Origin: Pararhodospirillum oryzae | GTDB lineage: Bacteria; Pseudomonadota; Alphaproteobacteria; Rhodospirillales; Rhodospirillaceae | Reading direction: 5' to 3' | Assembly: GCF_007992075.1 (NCBI RefSeq) | Contig: NZ_BJZO01000035.1 | Span: 1-42,017, forward strand | Length of the DNA stretch: 42,017 nt | Shown here: piece after piece, positions 9,195-18,182 of the stretch | Layout: every line of letters begins with the position of its first letter | Numbering within the stretch: position 1 is the first letter of the stretch | The notes under the pieces: generated by a model | The model's input: the letters and a program-made list of their open reading frames with translations, nothing else | What the model was told of the DNA's origin: nothing | The model's database searches: none | Translations under genes and position numbers: made by a program

Positions 9195-10492
9195 CGCCAG
9201 GCCCTCGCAACCTTGACCGCGTCGCCCACCAGACCCAGGACACCCCGGGCCTTGCGGAAGCTTCGCGCGATTTCCTTTTCCTTGGTCAGCTTGTCGACGC
9301 CATCAACCCGCAAGAAGCGCTCGGCCGCCTGGGCCAGCAACTCGGGGTAGGTGGTGACAAACTGCTTGTTCCGCCACAAGGTGTCGGGAAGGTCCTTGTA
9401 CTTCTTCAGGTCCTTCAAAACGAAGCTCTCTTCCAGCGCCTGGTTGTAGAGCTTCAGGTTTTCCGCCGACATCGGCTTGCCGGCCTTCTTCAGGGCGACA
9501 ATGTTCTCGGCGGCAATACGGCCCGAGGTCAGGGCCAGATTGGACCCCTCGCGGTGGGCCGCATTGACGAAGTGGGCGGCATCGCCACAAATCACCCAGC
9601 CGTCGCCCGACAGTTCGGGGACGCCCTTGAAGCCGCCTTCGGGAATCAGGTGAGCGGCGTATTCCTTGACCTCGGATCCCCGGATCAGGGGCGCGATCGA
9701 CGGATGGGCCTTCAGCTTCTCTAGAAGATGGGCTGGGTTGATCTTCTTTTCAACAAAATCGCTGACGATGCAGCCGATACCCAGGGCGATGCTCTCGCCA
9801 TTGGTATACAAGAAACCGGTCCCCAGCATGCCAGAGGTCACGGTCCCCAGGATTTCGATGACGACGCCTTCGTTGTCGGCAATATTAAAGCGTTCGTTGA
9901 TCACTTCACGCGGCAGGAAGTGCATTTCCTTGACCGCGAGCGCCGCATGCTCGGGCGCCACTTCCTGGCGGATGCCCGAACGCTGCCCGACCAGCGCGTT
10001 GACGCCATCGCACAGCACCACCACGTCGGCGTAAACCTCGCCGTTGTCGCGGTCGCAGCGCACGCCGATGACCTTGCCGGTCTCGTCCTTGAGCAGCTCC
10101 AGCACCGTGGTCTCGCAGATGACCATGGCACCGGCGTCCTTGGCCTGCTTGTTCAACCACTTGTCGAACTGGGCCCGGATGATGGTGTAGCGGTTGGGCT
10201 TCTCTTCGTTGAAGTTCTCGCTGCGGAAGTGGGTGCCCACGTAGGAGCGGTCATCCAGGATCCACATGCGCTGCTCGATCACGTGGCGCTCCAGGGGAGC
10301 ATCCTCGCGGAAATCGGGGATCAGCGCTTCCACCGCGTTGGCGTACAAGATCGCGCCTTGCACGTTCTTCGAGCCCGGGTACTCGCCCCGTTCGATCTGC
10401 AATACGTTCAGACCGGCCTTGGCCAAGGTATAGGTGGCGGCGTTGCCGGCCATACCCGCGCCAACGACGATCGCGTCGAAATGTTCGGCCAT
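9191..10492 (-). CDS. fixC: FixC, ETF:quinone oxidoreductase-type flavoprotein
   Basis: Flavoprotein of 433 residues that passes electrons from the FixAB flavodimer to quinone within the bifurcating FixABCX complex. The FAD Rossmann motif [19 protein letters not shown] is at the N-terminus, and [18 protein letters not shown] near residue 300 is the second FAD-contact motif. The start ATG has AAAGGA upstream. It lies 36 bases after fixB. Confidence 0.96.
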   Translation of the reverse strand: MAEHFDAIVVGAGMAGNAATYTLAKAGLNVLQIERGEYPGSKNVQGAILYANAVEALIPDFREDAPLERHVIEQRMWILDDRSYVGTHFRSENFNEEKPNRYTIIRAQFDKWLNKQAKDAGAMVICETTVLELLKDETGKVIGVRCDRDNGEVYADVVVLCDGVNALVGQRSGIRQEVAPEHAALAVKEMHFLPREVINERFNIADNEGVVIEILGTVTSGMLGTGFLYTNGESIALGIGCIVSDFVEKKINPAHLLEKLKAHPSIAPLIRGSEVKEYAAHLIPEGGFKGVPELSGDGWVICGDAAHFVNAAHREGSNLALTSGRIAAENIVALKKAGKPMSAENLKLYNQALEESFVLKDLKKYKDLPDTLWRNKQFVTTYPELLAQAAERFLRVDGVDKLTKEKEIARSFRKARGVLGLVGDAVKVARAWR

Positions 10493-10528
10493 GGTACTTC
10501 GTGTCCTTTCAGCAGTCGCCGTCGTCGG

Positions 10529-11629
10529 TTAGCTCGCCATCCGCAGCTTGCCCAGGCGCTCGCGGAACGCGGCGGTCAGCGCGGGCAGGATCTGGAGCGC
10601 GTCGCCGACGATGCCATAGTGGGCAAACTCAAAAATGGTGGCATTGGGGTCGGCGTTGATCGCCAGGATCATGTCCGCGCCTTCCACGCCCACCCGGTGC
10701 TGAATGGCCCCCGAAATGCCGGCGGCGATGTACAGCTTGGGACGAATGGTCTTGCCGGTCTGGCCGATCTGACGGTCGGCGGGCAGCCAGCCCTTCTGGA
10801 TGGTCGGACGCGAGCCGCCGTAATCGGCGCCCAGCACCTCGGCCAGGTCGGTCACCAGCTTGAAGTTGGCGGGGCTGCCCAGGCCCAGGCCCCCGGCCAC
10901 CACCACGTCGGCATAGGCCAGGTTGACCTTGTCCGAGGTGACGTCGGGCAGGAAGTCCAGCACCTTGGTGATGATGTTTTCTTCCGCCATGTTCAGCGGG
11001 AACTCGATCACCCGGCCGGAACGGCCTTCCGTGCGCTCGGGCATGGCCATGACGCGCGGGCGCACGGTCGCCATCTGCGGGCGGAAGTTCAAGGTGTAAA
11101 TGGTGCACAGCAAGGTGCCGCCGAAGGTCGGACGGGTGGCCGCCAGGCAACGGTCGTCGTCGATCGCCAGTTCGGTGCAGTCGGCGGTCAGACCGGTCTT
11201 CAAGGTGGTGGCCAGCGAGCCGGCCAGGTCACGCCCCAAGGTGGAGGCGCCCAGCAGCAGGATTTCGGGCTGGTGGGTGTTGACCAGATCGTTCAGGCCC
11301 TTGGTGAAGGTCTGGTTGCGATAATCGGTCAGCAGCGGGTCGGCGATGACATAGGCCAGGTCGGCGCCATAGGCCCAGGAATCGTTGATGGCATGGGTGA
11401 TGCCCTCGCCCGGCGGGCCCATGATCACCGCCGCCAGTTCCACGCCCAGCTTGTCGGCCAGCTTGCGGCCTTCGCCCAGCAGTTCCCAGGAAACGGAGTG
11501 GACCTTGCCCCGCTCCATCTCGATGAACACCCAGACGTTCTTATAGGACTGGAAACGCTCCGGCAGTTCCTTCTTGGCCGCGCCACGGCCACCGGCGGGA
11601 GCGGCGGCGGGGGTCTTCGGGTTGCTCAT
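10529..11629 (-). CDS. fixB: FixB, electron-transfer flavoprotein alpha subunit
   Basis: Alpha subunit (366 residues) of the ETF-like flavodimer in the FixABCX complex. The C-terminal FAD domain shows [36 protein letters not shown] and the ETF-alpha ending. The N-terminus carries a short extra Ala/Gly/Lys-rich stretch before [10 protein letters not shown], as in nif-linked FixB proteins. ATG with GAAGGA upstream. Only 17 bases separate it from fixA. Confidence 0.96.
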   Translation of the reverse strand: MSNPKTPAAAPAGGRGAAKKELPERFQSYKNVWVFIEMERGKVHSVSWELLGEGRKLADKLGVELAAVIMGPPGEGITHAINDSWAYGADLAYVIADPLLTDYRNQTFTKGLNDLVNTHQPEILLLGASTLGRDLAGSLATTLKTGLTADCTELAIDDDRCLAATRPTFGGTLLCTIYTLNFRPQMATVRPRVMAMPERTEGRSGRVIEFPLNMAEENIITKVLDFLPDVTSDKVNLAYADVVVAGGLGLGSPANFKLVTDLAEVLGADYGGSRPTIQKGWLPADRQIGQTGKTIRPKLYIAAGISGAIQHRVGVEGADMILAINADPNATIFEFAHYGIVGDALQILPALTAAFRERLGKLRMAS

Positions 11630-11646
11630 GGTGTAATCCTTCCTCC

Positions 11647-12498
11647 TCAGGACGCCGCGGACAGCTTGAGGAGGTCACCCTCCAGCTTCGGGTTGGCCGC
11701 AAACAGGGTTTCAAGAGTCGCCTGGGCGATTTCGGCCGGAGACTTGCCCTCGGTCGCAACCTGCACCGCCTTTTCCTTGCGCGGCTGCGGGGCGAACACC
11801 TTCTTCACCACGGTCGGCGAGCCCTTGAGGCCGCACATGGCCATGTCCTCGACCCCGGCGTCCTTGGCGTTCCAAACCGTCAACGACGCGCGCGCGGCGC
11901 GGAACATGTCGTCCATCGACCCACGGCGGATGGTGTTGGTGCCTTCCAGCATGGTGATCAGGCACGGCAGGCCGGTTTTCAGCACCTGCACGCCGCCCTC
12001 GGCCCGACGCTCGACCACGATGGAGCGGTTTTCCGCGTCAACCGACCGGATCGCCGACACATAGGTGAGCTGGTTCAGGCCCAGGCGCTGGGCAATGCCG
12101 GGACCCACCTGGGCGGTGTCGCCGTCGATGGTCTGCTTGCCCGTGAAGACCACGCTCACCGGCTCTTGCGCGTGCAGCTTGGCAATCGCGGTCGACAGCG
12201 CGAACGAGGTGGCCAGCGTGTCCGAACCCGCGAAGAAACGGTCGGTCAGCAGCACGGCGGCGTCGGCGCCAAAGCCCAGGGCCTTGCGCAGGCTTTCATC
12301 GGCCATGGGCGGTCCCATGGTCAGAACCGTCACCTTTCCCCCCAGCTTGTCGCGCAAGCGCAAGGCCTCTTCCAGGGCGAAGAGATCATAGGGGTTGATG
12401 ATGGTGGGCACACCTTGGCGCATGATGGTGTTGGTCACCGGATGCACCCGGATCTGCGCGCTGTCGGGCACCTGCTTGATGCAGACGACTATGTGCAT
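11647..12498 (-). CDS. fixA: FixA, electron-transfer flavoprotein beta subunit
   Basis: Beta subunit (283 residues) of the FixAB flavodimer. It begins [13 protein letters not shown], a typical ETF-beta start, and contains [13 protein letters not shown] and the nucleotide-site block [25 protein letters not shown] precedes the ATG. It is separated from nifW by 333 bases but shares orientation with the nif genes upstream, so it may be co-transcribed or have its own promoter. Confidence 0.96.
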   Translation of the reverse strand: MHIVVCIKQVPDSAQIRVHPVTNTIMRQGVPTIINPYDLFALEEALRLRDKLGGKVTVLTMGPPMADESLRKALGFGADAAVLLTDRFFAGSDTLATSFALSTAIAKLHAQEPVSVVFTGKQTIDGDTAQVGPGIAQRLGLNQLTYVSAIRSVDAENRSIVVERRAEGGVQVLKTGLPCLITMLEGTNTIRRGSMDDMFRAARASLTVWNAKDAGVEDMAMCGLKGSPTVVKKVFAPQPRKEKAVQVATEGKSPAEIAQATLETLFAANPKLEGDLLKLSAAS

Positions 12499-12830
12499 GC
12501 GTCTAATCCTCTTGTCGCGTGTCTTCCGTGCGGGCCCCGCCGGATGGGCCTGCCAACTTCAAAGGCAGGGCCGCCCCTGCCGGTGTCCAAGGCGTCGCCC
12601 CCAACCCGCCGGCCTGGCCCGCCCCGAAAAAGGAAAGCCTGAAACGGATCAGGGGTATTTGTGCGCCGCATCATTACTATTACGTCATACCACTTTCCAA
12701 GCGATGAAACAAAGCCTGTCTTCGCCCTGAAACGCCCCGATCCCGTCGATTCCCGCTTGGGAACCCGACAAAAGGTGTTTTCAGCGCTGGAAAGAAAATT
12801 ACCTCATCCCGTGCGACGCGATCCCGTTTC
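12499..12830. other. Gap between nifW and fixA
   Basis: No gene seen. A GC-rich hairpin (GGCAGGG/CCCTGCC, 12564-12581) lies in the fixA leader, and an AT-richer stretch lies around 12660-12720. I looked for a -24/-12 element (GCA-N9-CCA on this strand) and a NifA site (TGT-N10-ACA) and found neither, so any internal fix promoter would be of another type. Confidence 0.6.
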
Positions 12831-13154
12831 TTACCCGTCGGCGCCGACGGACGCAATATTGTCGAGCCCGACAAAACCGCGACCCGGGGTCTGCTGAAAC
12901 ACACGGAATACCTTATACGTGCGCGCATCTCCGACTTCAAAATCCGCGTGCGCCTTGGCCAAGCAAGTCCGGTGCCAGTCGATCAAGGCGGCCTCGTCCT
13001 CGGGGGCCGGAGCCGCCTTCAGATGCATCTGGTAGCGCTTGAGCACATGCAGCCGGTTGACCGCCAGCACGTGGGGGTCGTAGGGCACCTCCAGCAGGGT
13101 GAAGAACTCCTCGGCACTGGCGGCGTGGCGCAGGCGGGACAGAAGATCGCTCAT
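12831..13154 (-). CDS. nifW: Nitrogenase-stabilizing/protective protein NifW
   Basis: About 107 residues. The family pattern is clear: SAEEFFTLLEVPYDPHVLAVNRLHVLKRY, then IDWHRTCLAKAHADF. NifW associates with the MoFe protein and helps its maturation or oxygen protection. The frame opens at 13196, but the ATG at 13154 (MSDLLSRLRHA) has GGAG upstream and fits the family start. It follows nifV by 38 bases, as in many nif clusters. A perfect 16-base palindrome at 12835-12850 overlaps its last codons. Confidence 0.93.
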   Translation of the reverse strand: MSDLLSRLRHAASAEEFFTLLEVPYDPHVLAVNRLHVLKRYQMHLKAAPAPEDEAALIDWHRTCLAKAHADFEVGDARTYKVFRVFQQTPGRGFVGLDNIASVGADG

Positions 13155-13192
13155 GGGGGGACTCCAGGCAAGGGACAACGCGATCGGCGGGT

Positions 13193-14371
13193 TCAACTGA
13201 CCGCCTGCAAGGGCCGGCTGTGATCGAAGGCTTCCACCGCCTCGGCGATGGACAGGGTTTCGTCGAAGAAACGGCGCAGGTCGGCGGGGGTCGGCGCCTG
13301 CTTGGTTGCGGTGGCGTGACGGCGCACCCGGGCCAGCATGGCGCGGGCCTGGGCCTCGCCCGGGGCCATCCCCAGTTCGTGGCAGGCATGCAGCACGCTG
13401 GCCAGGCCCGAATGCTTGCCCAGGACCAGGCGGTGCCCGCGTCCCAGCTCGGCGGGCGACAGGGCTTCGTAGTTGCGCGGATCGCGCAGGAGGCCGCTCA
13501 CATGGATACCGGATTCGTGGGTGAAGATCGCGTCGCCCACGATGGGCTTGTTGACCGGCACCGGACGGCCCGAGGCATCGGCGACCAGACGCGACACCAC
13601 GGCCAGGGCCTTGGGGTCCACCCCGGTTTCGCGCTGGTAAAGATGCCGGCAGGCCATGACGATTTCTTCCAGGGGCGCGTTGCCGGCCCGCTCGCCCAGG
13701 CCGTTGACCGTGGTTGATATGTGGGTGGCGCCCCCCAGCAGGGCGCCCAGCGAGTTGGCGGTGGCCAGCCCCAGGTCATCGTGGGCGTGGATTTCCAGCT
13801 CCAGCGACGACGCGGCGCGCAGACGCTTGAAAATCTGCTGGGTCGAGAACGGATCCATGATCCCCAGGGTATCGGCGAAGCGGAAGCGGCGGGCGCCGGC
13901 TTCCTCGGCCGCCTCCAGCACGCGCTCCAGGAAGGCCGGGTCGGCGCGGCTGGCGTCCTCGCCGCCCAGCGCCACCTGCAACCCTTTTTCGCGGGCCGAG
14001 CGCACCATGGTGGCGATATGCGCCAGCACCCACACCCGCGAGCGCCCGATTTTGTTGGTGATCTGCTGATCGGACACCGGCACCGACAGGTTGATCATGT
14101 CAACCCCGCAGGCCGCCGCCGCCTCGATGTCGGGCAGGGTCATGCGGCACCAGGCGATTGGCCGGGCGCGTTCGGCCTGGGCGACCACGGCGCGGATCGA
14201 ATCCTGCTCTTCCGGCCCCATGGCCGGAATTCCCACTTCCATCTCGGGAACCCCGGAGTCCTCCAGGGCGCGGGCGATGGCCAGCTTTTCCGAAGCCGTG
14301 AACACCACGCCGGCGGTCTGCTCCCCATCGCGCAAGGTGGTGTCATTAATCACGACGGATTGCCATTCCAT
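13193..14371 (-). CDS. nifV: Homocitrate synthase NifV
   Basis: Condenses acetyl-CoA with 2-oxoglutarate to homocitrate, the organic ligand of FeMo-cofactor. About 392 residues. The HMGL-like TIM barrel shows INDTTLRDGEQTAGV at the N-terminus (residues about 8-22), FRFADTLGIMDP, HAHDDLGLATANSL (the metal His-x-His) and the TVNGLGERAGNAPLEE block; the C-terminus carries the leucine/homocitrate synthase ending. It is NifV rather than 2-isopropylmalate synthase by length and nif context. Start at 14371 (MEWQSVVIND) with GGGAG upstream; the frame's earlier start at 14398 is less likely. Confidence 0.95.
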   Translation of the reverse strand: MEWQSVVINDTTLRDGEQTAGVVFTASEKLAIARALEDSGVPEMEVGIPAMGPEEQDSIRAVVAQAERARPIAWCRMTLPDIEAAAACGVDMINLSVPVSDQQITNKIGRSRVWVLAHIATMVRSAREKGLQVALGGEDASRADPAFLERVLEAAEEAGARRFRFADTLGIMDPFSTQQIFKRLRAASSLELEIHAHDDLGLATANSLGALLGGATHISTTVNGLGERAGNAPLEEIVMACRHLYQRETGVDPKALAVVSRLVADASGRPVPVNKPIVGDAIFTHESGIHVSGLLRDPRNYEALSPAELGRGHRLVLGKHSGLASVLHACHELGMAPGEAQARAMLARVRRHATATKQAPTPADLRRFFDETLSIAEAVEAFDHSRPLQAVS

Positions 14372-14417
14372 GATCGGGACTCCCGCAACCGGATTCACCA
14401 GGGATTGTCGAACCGCC

Positions 14418-14774
14418 TCAGGCCGGCGTGGCCGGGGTCGCGCCCACGCCGCTCAACGGCACCCGGGCGGGCACGCGCGGACCGGCGTGGGCATCGACGA
14501 CGTGGGTGGGCACCACGCGTACCGGCCGGCCAACGCCCTCCATCAGGCGCTGCTGGATCCCCGACAGGGTAATGGTGGACAGCTGACAGCCCACGCAGGC
14601 CCCGGTCAGGGTGACGTAAATCCGGTTTTCCTCAATGCGGTCGATCTCGATGTCGCCGTTGTCGCGTTGCAGGCGCGGACGGATCACCGTGTCGACCAGG
14701 GTGGTGATGCGCTCGACAAAGGCGGCGGAGCCGGGCACGGGCGCGTTCAGGGAAGCGGAAGCGATCGGACTCAT
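14418..14774 (-). CDS. NifU C-terminal-domain (Nfu-type) Fe-S scaffold protein
   Basis: About 118 residues. The Nfu domain spans roughly residues 20-90, with the cluster-binding pair in GACVGCQLSTITLSG (C-x2-C). The N-terminal IscU-like and ferredoxin-like parts of full NifU are absent, so this is a single-domain scaffold or carrier. Its place between an IscA-like gene and nifV suggests cluster delivery to nitrogenase components. Start chosen at 14774 (MSPIASASL) with AAGGA upstream; the frame extends to 14846, overlapping the previous gene. Confidence 0.88.
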   Translation of the reverse strand: MSPIASASLNAPVPGSAAFVERITTLVDTVIRPRLQRDNGDIEIDRIEENRIYVTLTGACVGCQLSTITLSGIQQRLMEGVGRPVRVVPTHVVDAHAGPRVPARVPLSGVGATPATPA

Positions 14775-14812
14775 GGGGGGAAGGTCCTTCTCGGCCAGGG
14801 GATCACAAGGGC

Positions 14813-15148
14813 TCAACAGGTCGCCTCGCCGGCGCCGCGCCCGCACGAGCAGCGACCCACCGCGTTGGGATTGTCGAACACAAACCCGGGGGCGCCCTCG
14901 TCCTCGATGAAATCAATGGTGGTGCCGTCGATCAGGGGCTGGCTTTCCGCGTCGACGAAAACCTTGGCCGTGCCCAGGTCGATCACGTGGTCGCCCTCGG
15001 CCGGGGCCCGTTCCAGCCCCAGGCGGTAGACAACGCCCGCGCATCCGCCCAGCGAAACCCGCACCCGCAGCCCCGTGGGAGCCTCCAGGGACCGACCCAC
15101 GACGTCGCGCACAACCTCGGCCGCCCGCTCGGTCAACGTCATTCTCAT
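14813..15148 (-). CDS. iscA: IscA/HesB-family Fe-S assembly protein, nif-associated
   Basis: A-type Fe-S carrier of about 111 residues. The three cluster cysteines are present: GGCAGVVY near residue 35 and the C-terminal CSCG pair. It begins MRMTLTERAAEVV after a strong GGGAGG site; the long upstream extension of the frame to 15412 crosses the promoter and terminators and is rejected. It is the first gene after the sigma-54 promoter, so it leads the iscA-nfu-nifV-nifW unit. Confidence 0.92.
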   Translation of the reverse strand: MRMTLTERAAEVVRDVVGRSLEAPTGLRVRVSLGGCAGVVYRLGLERAPAEGDHVIDLGTAKVFVDAESQPLIDGTTIDFIEDEGAPGFVFDNPNAVGRCSCGRGAGEATC

Positions 15149-15192
15149 CGGAACCTCCCTGGCGGTGGACAACACCAACACAGCCCCAACCT

Positions 15193-15208
15193 TGCAAGGG
15201 ACGTGCCA
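15193..15208 (-). promoter_or_regulatory. Sigma-54 (RpoN) -24/-12 promoter of the nif unit
   Basis: On the minus strand the sequence reads CTGGCACGTCCCTTGCA, matching the consensus TGGCACG-N4-TTGCW without a mismatch. It lies about 45 bases upstream of the iscA ATG, leaving room for a start site near 15182 and the GGGAGG ribosome site. I found no other match of this quality in the window. Confidence 0.93.
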
Positions 15209-15230
15209 GTTATCCACAAGCGTTATTTTC

Positions 15231-15242
15231 CAAGATGTTGAC
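15231..15242 (-). promoter_or_regulatory. Possible IHF site
   Basis: On the minus strand GTCAACATCTTG matches WATCAANNNNTTR except at one or two positions. It lies between the NifA site and the -24/-12 promoter, where IHF normally bends nif promoters. A single short degenerate match is weak evidence on its own. Confidence 0.45.
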
Positions 15243-15304
15243 GGAAAACCCTGGCGGATTCCCGACAACAATCCCCGTGAGGAACCTGGAAAACACCCCG
15301 CCAT

Positions 15305-15320
15305 TGTCGCAAAGACGACA
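15305..15320. promoter_or_regulatory. NifA upstream activator sequence (TGT-N10-ACA)
   Basis: TGTCGCAAAGACGACA is an exact TGT-N10-ACA. It sits about 100 bases upstream of the -24 element, the usual distance for NifA enhancers. With the sigma-54 promoter it indicates NifA-dependent expression under nitrogen-fixing conditions. Confidence 0.85.
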
Positions 15321-15370
15321 GCCCCGCCGCCGTCCGCCCCCTCCCGCTGGCTGGCCCGGGGCACGAAAAA

Positions 15371-15454
15371 GGGGCCGGCAAGCCGGCCCCTGAAAAAGAT
15401 GAGGGCCGGCAAGCCGGCCCCTGGGAAAAAACAAGGGGCCGGCGAACCGGCCCC
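15371..15454 (-). terminator. Array of three consecutive hairpin terminators
   Basis: Three near-identical hairpins with arms GGGGCCGGC / GCCGGCCCC lie at 15371-15390, 15401-15421 and 15435-15454. On the minus strand each is followed by a T-rich run (CTTTTTC, CATCTTTTTC, CTTGTTTTTTC). They stand between the gene at 15511-16059 and the NifA/sigma-54 region, blocking read-through into the nif unit. Confidence 0.88.
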
Positions 15455-15510
15455 CTGGAAAGGGATGGGAAAAAGAAGATCAGCGCCGGCGCCGGTCCCG
15501 GATCAAGGGA

Positions 15511-16059
15511 TCAGACGGTGGCGGCCGCCCGGTCGGCCAGGGCTTCAAGCCACGCCTGCCGCCGTTCGGCCTCGTTGATTTCCTGGTCCAGCCACTCCAG
15601 CATCAAGGCGCCCTCGGCGCTGCTGGCGCCTCGCAGGTCGCGCAGGCGCACCAGCTCGGTTTCCGCCGTTTCCAGCAAAAGCTCGGCTTGCATCGCCTGG
15701 CTTTCCGGCGGCAGCAGATCCATGAACCGGAACTTCAACGCCGTGACCAGGCGCGACAGATCCGACGACGCCCGCAGGTTGGCGGTCATCAGGCGCAGGA
15801 ACTCGGCGCGACCGCCCTCCGTGATGGCAAGCACGGCATCGTCTTCCATGCCCTCGCCGCTCAGCGGCTCAACCAGCCCCTCGAACCGCAACAGCTCCAT
15901 CGAGCTGCCCAGCAGGTCAAGGGACGGCCCGGTGATCCGGGTCACGAAATGACGCACCGAAGCTGCCAGGTCACTGTAGCGGCGTGGCCCCCGGGCAATG
16001 GTTCCCAGGGCGCACAGGCGCACCGCTTCGCGCGGAGTCAGCGTGTTGTCAGCGAACAT
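15511..16059 (-). CDS. Winged-helix (PadR-like) protein of unknown function
   Basis: 182 residues. The N-terminal 90 residues look like a winged helix: TPREAVRLCALGTIA, RYSDLAASVRHFV, SLDLLGSSMELLRFEGLVEPL and then a beta-wing with a LAITEGGRAEFLRLM ending, as in PadR-type proteins. The C-terminal half is helical and charged (DLLPPESQAMQAELLLETAE onward), like a PadR dimerisation region. The family call is inference from pattern. GAGGAGG precedes the ATG. It is monocistronic, ends in a triple terminator and lies upstream of the nif unit; no regulatory link is shown. Confidence 0.7.
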   Translation of the reverse strand: MFADNTLTPREAVRLCALGTIARGPRRYSDLAASVRHFVTRITGPSLDLLGSSMELLRFEGLVEPLSGEGMEDDAVLAITEGGRAEFLRLMTANLRASSDLSRLVTALKFRFMDLLPPESQAMQAELLLETAETELVRLRDLRGASSAEGALMLEWLDQEINEAERRQAWLEALADRAAATV

Positions 16060-16479
16060 GGCAGCACCCTCCTCAATAATCAGGAATGTCAGTCTATCTC
16101 ATAATGTGGCTAAGGGAAAGCCCCCGGCCCCGGAATTGCGCGTAATCGGTGATTTCGACGCGAAACCTTCAACGATACGGATGTCACCTCCGGGTGGATC
16201 ACTCTTTCCGAAAAAGAAACCGGACCCTCCCATGGCTTACTATCTTACTCAAGAATAGGAAGGGGGGAGTGCTTTTTCAACCAGACTAAAGTCGAGATTC
16301 GCCTATTTTTTCCGCCTTTTTTTCGCCATGCTTGCCCCCCCTCCCGATCGCCAAGAAAAAACCCCCTCCGGTTGGGAGGGGGGTGAAAAACGACAACGAA
16401 CAGGATATCGAAGGCCAGGACCGGGGGAAAGGGCGCTCGCGGGCGCTCCCTCCCCCGACTCGGGGCGCGAGGGGAGGCC
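16060..16479. other. Intergenic region upstream of the PadR-like gene
   Basis: Holds the promoter side of the gene at 15511-16059 (AT-rich around 16060-16110 on the minus strand) and the hemA terminator (16350-16388). The middle, 16120-16340, shows no convincing gene or repeat. Confidence 0.6.
16350..16388 (-). terminator. Rho-independent terminator of hemA
   Basis: Arms CCCCCTCC and GGAGGGGG around a short loop, with an A run on the left that becomes TTTTTT after the hairpin on the minus strand. It lies about 90 bases after the hemA stop. Confidence 0.85.
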
Positions 16480-17697
16480 TCAGGCCGCCGCCTGACGCTC
16501 GATGCCCAGGTACTGCCACACGTCGATCAGGGCATGCACCAGGTGATCGATGTGGGCGTCGGTGTGCAGCGGGGTCGCCGTGATGCGCAGGCGCTCGGTC
16601 CCCTTGGGCACGGTCGGATAGTTGATCGGCTGCACATAGATGTTGTGACGCTGCAGCAGCAGATCGCTCGCCATCTTGCAGCGGGCGGCGTCGCCCACCA
16701 TCAGGGGCACGATGTGGCTGACCGTGTTCATCACCGGCAGACCGACTTCGCGCAGGCGGCGGATCACGGTCTGGGCGCGCTCTTGATGGCGCACGCGCAG
16801 CTCGTTGTGCTCCTTGAGGAAGCGCACGCTGGCCAGGGCGGCCGCGGCCACGGCCGGCGGCAGCGAGGTGGTGAAGATGAACCCGGCGCCAAAGCTGCGC
16901 ACGAAGTCCACCACGCTCGACGAACCGGCGATGAAACCGCCAACCACGCCGATCGCCTTGCCCATGGTCGCCTGATAAATGGTGATGCGGTCGAGCTGCC
17001 CGTCGCGCTCGGCCACGCCCGACCCGGTCAACCCGTACATGCCGACGGCGTGTACTTCGTCCAGGTAGGTCATCGCGTTGTATTTTTCGGCCAGATCACA
17101 GATTTCCTTGATCGGCGCGATATCGCCTTCCATCGAGTAAACGGACTCGAAGGCGATCATCTTGGGGTGCTCCTTGGGGTACTTCGCCAGGAGCGACTCA
17201 AGGTGAGCAATGTCGTTGTGACGGAAAATTTCCTTGGCCGCCCGCGAGTGACGGATCCCCTCGATCATCGAGTTGTGATTATCGGAATCCGAGAAAATCA
17301 CCAGTTCGGGAATCTGGGCGCCCAGGGTCATGAGGGTGGTCATGTTGGCGACGTAGCCGCTGGTGAACAACAGCGCGGCGTCTTTCTGGCACCAGGAGGC
17401 CAGCTCGTCCTCCAGCAGGACATGGTAATGATTGGTGCCGCTGATGTTGCGCGTTCCACCCGCGCCGGCCCCATTGCTGCGCACGGCTTCCGCCATGGCG
17501 TCCAGAACAACCTGATGGGTTCCCATGCCCAGATAGTCATTGGAACACCAGATCGTGACGTCGTGGGCCTTGCCGTCTCGATGGTTCAGTGCCTTGGGGA
17601 ACTCGCCCACCTGACGTTCGAGATCGGCGAAGACGCGATAGCGTCCCTCGTTCTTCAGACCGGACAGCCTGTCGGCGAAATAGCCTTCATAATCCAT
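16480..17697 (-). CDS. hemA: 5-aminolevulinate synthase (HemA)
   Basis: PLP enzyme condensing glycine and succinyl-CoA to 5-aminolevulinate, the first step of heme and bacteriochlorophyll synthesis by the C4 route found in alphaproteobacteria. 405 residues, normal length. Visible motifs: [59 protein letters not shown], and the PLP lysine in [13 protein letters not shown] near residue 248. The frame extends to 17892, but the ATG at 17697 ([11 protein letters not shown]) has AGGAG upstream. Purple bacteria often have a second isozyme; only one is here. Confidence 0.97.
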   Translation of the reverse strand: MDYEGYFADRLSGLKNEGRYRVFADLERQVGEFPKALNHRDGKAHDVTIWCSNDYLGMGTHQVVLDAMAEAVRSNGAGAGGTRNISGTNHYHVLLEDELASWCQKDAALLFTSGYVANMTTLMTLGAQIPELVIFSDSDNHNSMIEGIRHSRAAKEIFRHNDIAHLESLLAKYPKEHPKMIAFESVYSMEGDIAPIKEICDLAEKYNAMTYLDEVHAVGMYGLTGSGVAERDGQLDRITIYQATMGKAIGVVGGFIAGSSSVVDFVRSFGAGFIFTTSLPPAVAAAALASVRFLKEHNELRVRHQERAQTVIRRLREVGLPVMNTVSHIVPLMVGDAARCKMASDLLLQRHNIYVQPINYPTVPKGTERLRITATPLHTDAHIDHLVHALIDVWQYLGIERQAAA

Positions 17698-18182
17698 TGC
17701 CGGATTTCTCCTGATCTCATTATTCCTGGACGGCGCCAGCCCACTGGCGACGCTACGCCACCGGGTGCTCCTCCTTGCGGTCGGGGCCTTGGGGGCTCCG
17801 CGGGCGAGGAGGCAGTCCAAGGCAACGGGGACACCGTGCCCCCCGTTCGGACCGTGCGTCCCGGGCCCAACTCCTGGCACATCCGGAACCACCCTCCACG
17901 CGGCACCATTTCTTTCCCCTGTGTCGCGGGAAGGGAGGATAAGGCGGCCGCTGCCGTTGTCCAGCCCGGATCACCGGCCGCGCTCGTCTTTTTTCCGACA
18001 CTTTGGGCCCCGTTTTGACGCAATATTCCCCTGGGGAACCCTGTGGAATCTCCCGAGTCCCGGGTCTTTTCCCGACGGAAACACTTGGCGATTTGACTTC
18101 GCCCCCCGACGCTCTAGGATTGGGGCATGGCCCGGCCGCCGGCCCCCCTTTTCGCCCCCCCGTGCTCCCAGGGAGAGCTTCC
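17698..18182. other. Divergent promoter region hemA / universal stress protein
   Basis: About 485 bases with no credible gene. The plus-strand promoter for the stress protein is at its right end. I searched for an FNR/FixK-type TTGAT-N4-ATCAA and found none. Frames crossing it are composition artefacts. Confidence 0.6.
18093..18120 (+). promoter_or_regulatory. Sigma-70-type promoter of the universal stress protein gene
   Basis: TTGACT at 18093-18098 and TAGGAT at 18115-18120 with a 16-base spacer, about 60 bases upstream of the ATG. Four to five of six bases match consensus in each box. Confidence 0.6.

Noticed and set aside
12859-12874. TTGTCGAGCCCGACAA, resembling a NifA site
   Set aside because: The TGT and ACA are eight bases apart instead of ten, and the sequence lies within nifW codons.
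15149-15412. N-terminal extension of the iscA-like frame
   Set aside because: It would place the NifA and sigma-54 sites and a terminator inside coding sequence; the ATG at 15148 has a strong ribosome site.
16182-16212. TCACCTCC...GGATCAC stretch resembling the 3' end of 16S rRNA
   Set aside because: Only scattered short words match; the surrounding sequence does not resemble rRNA.
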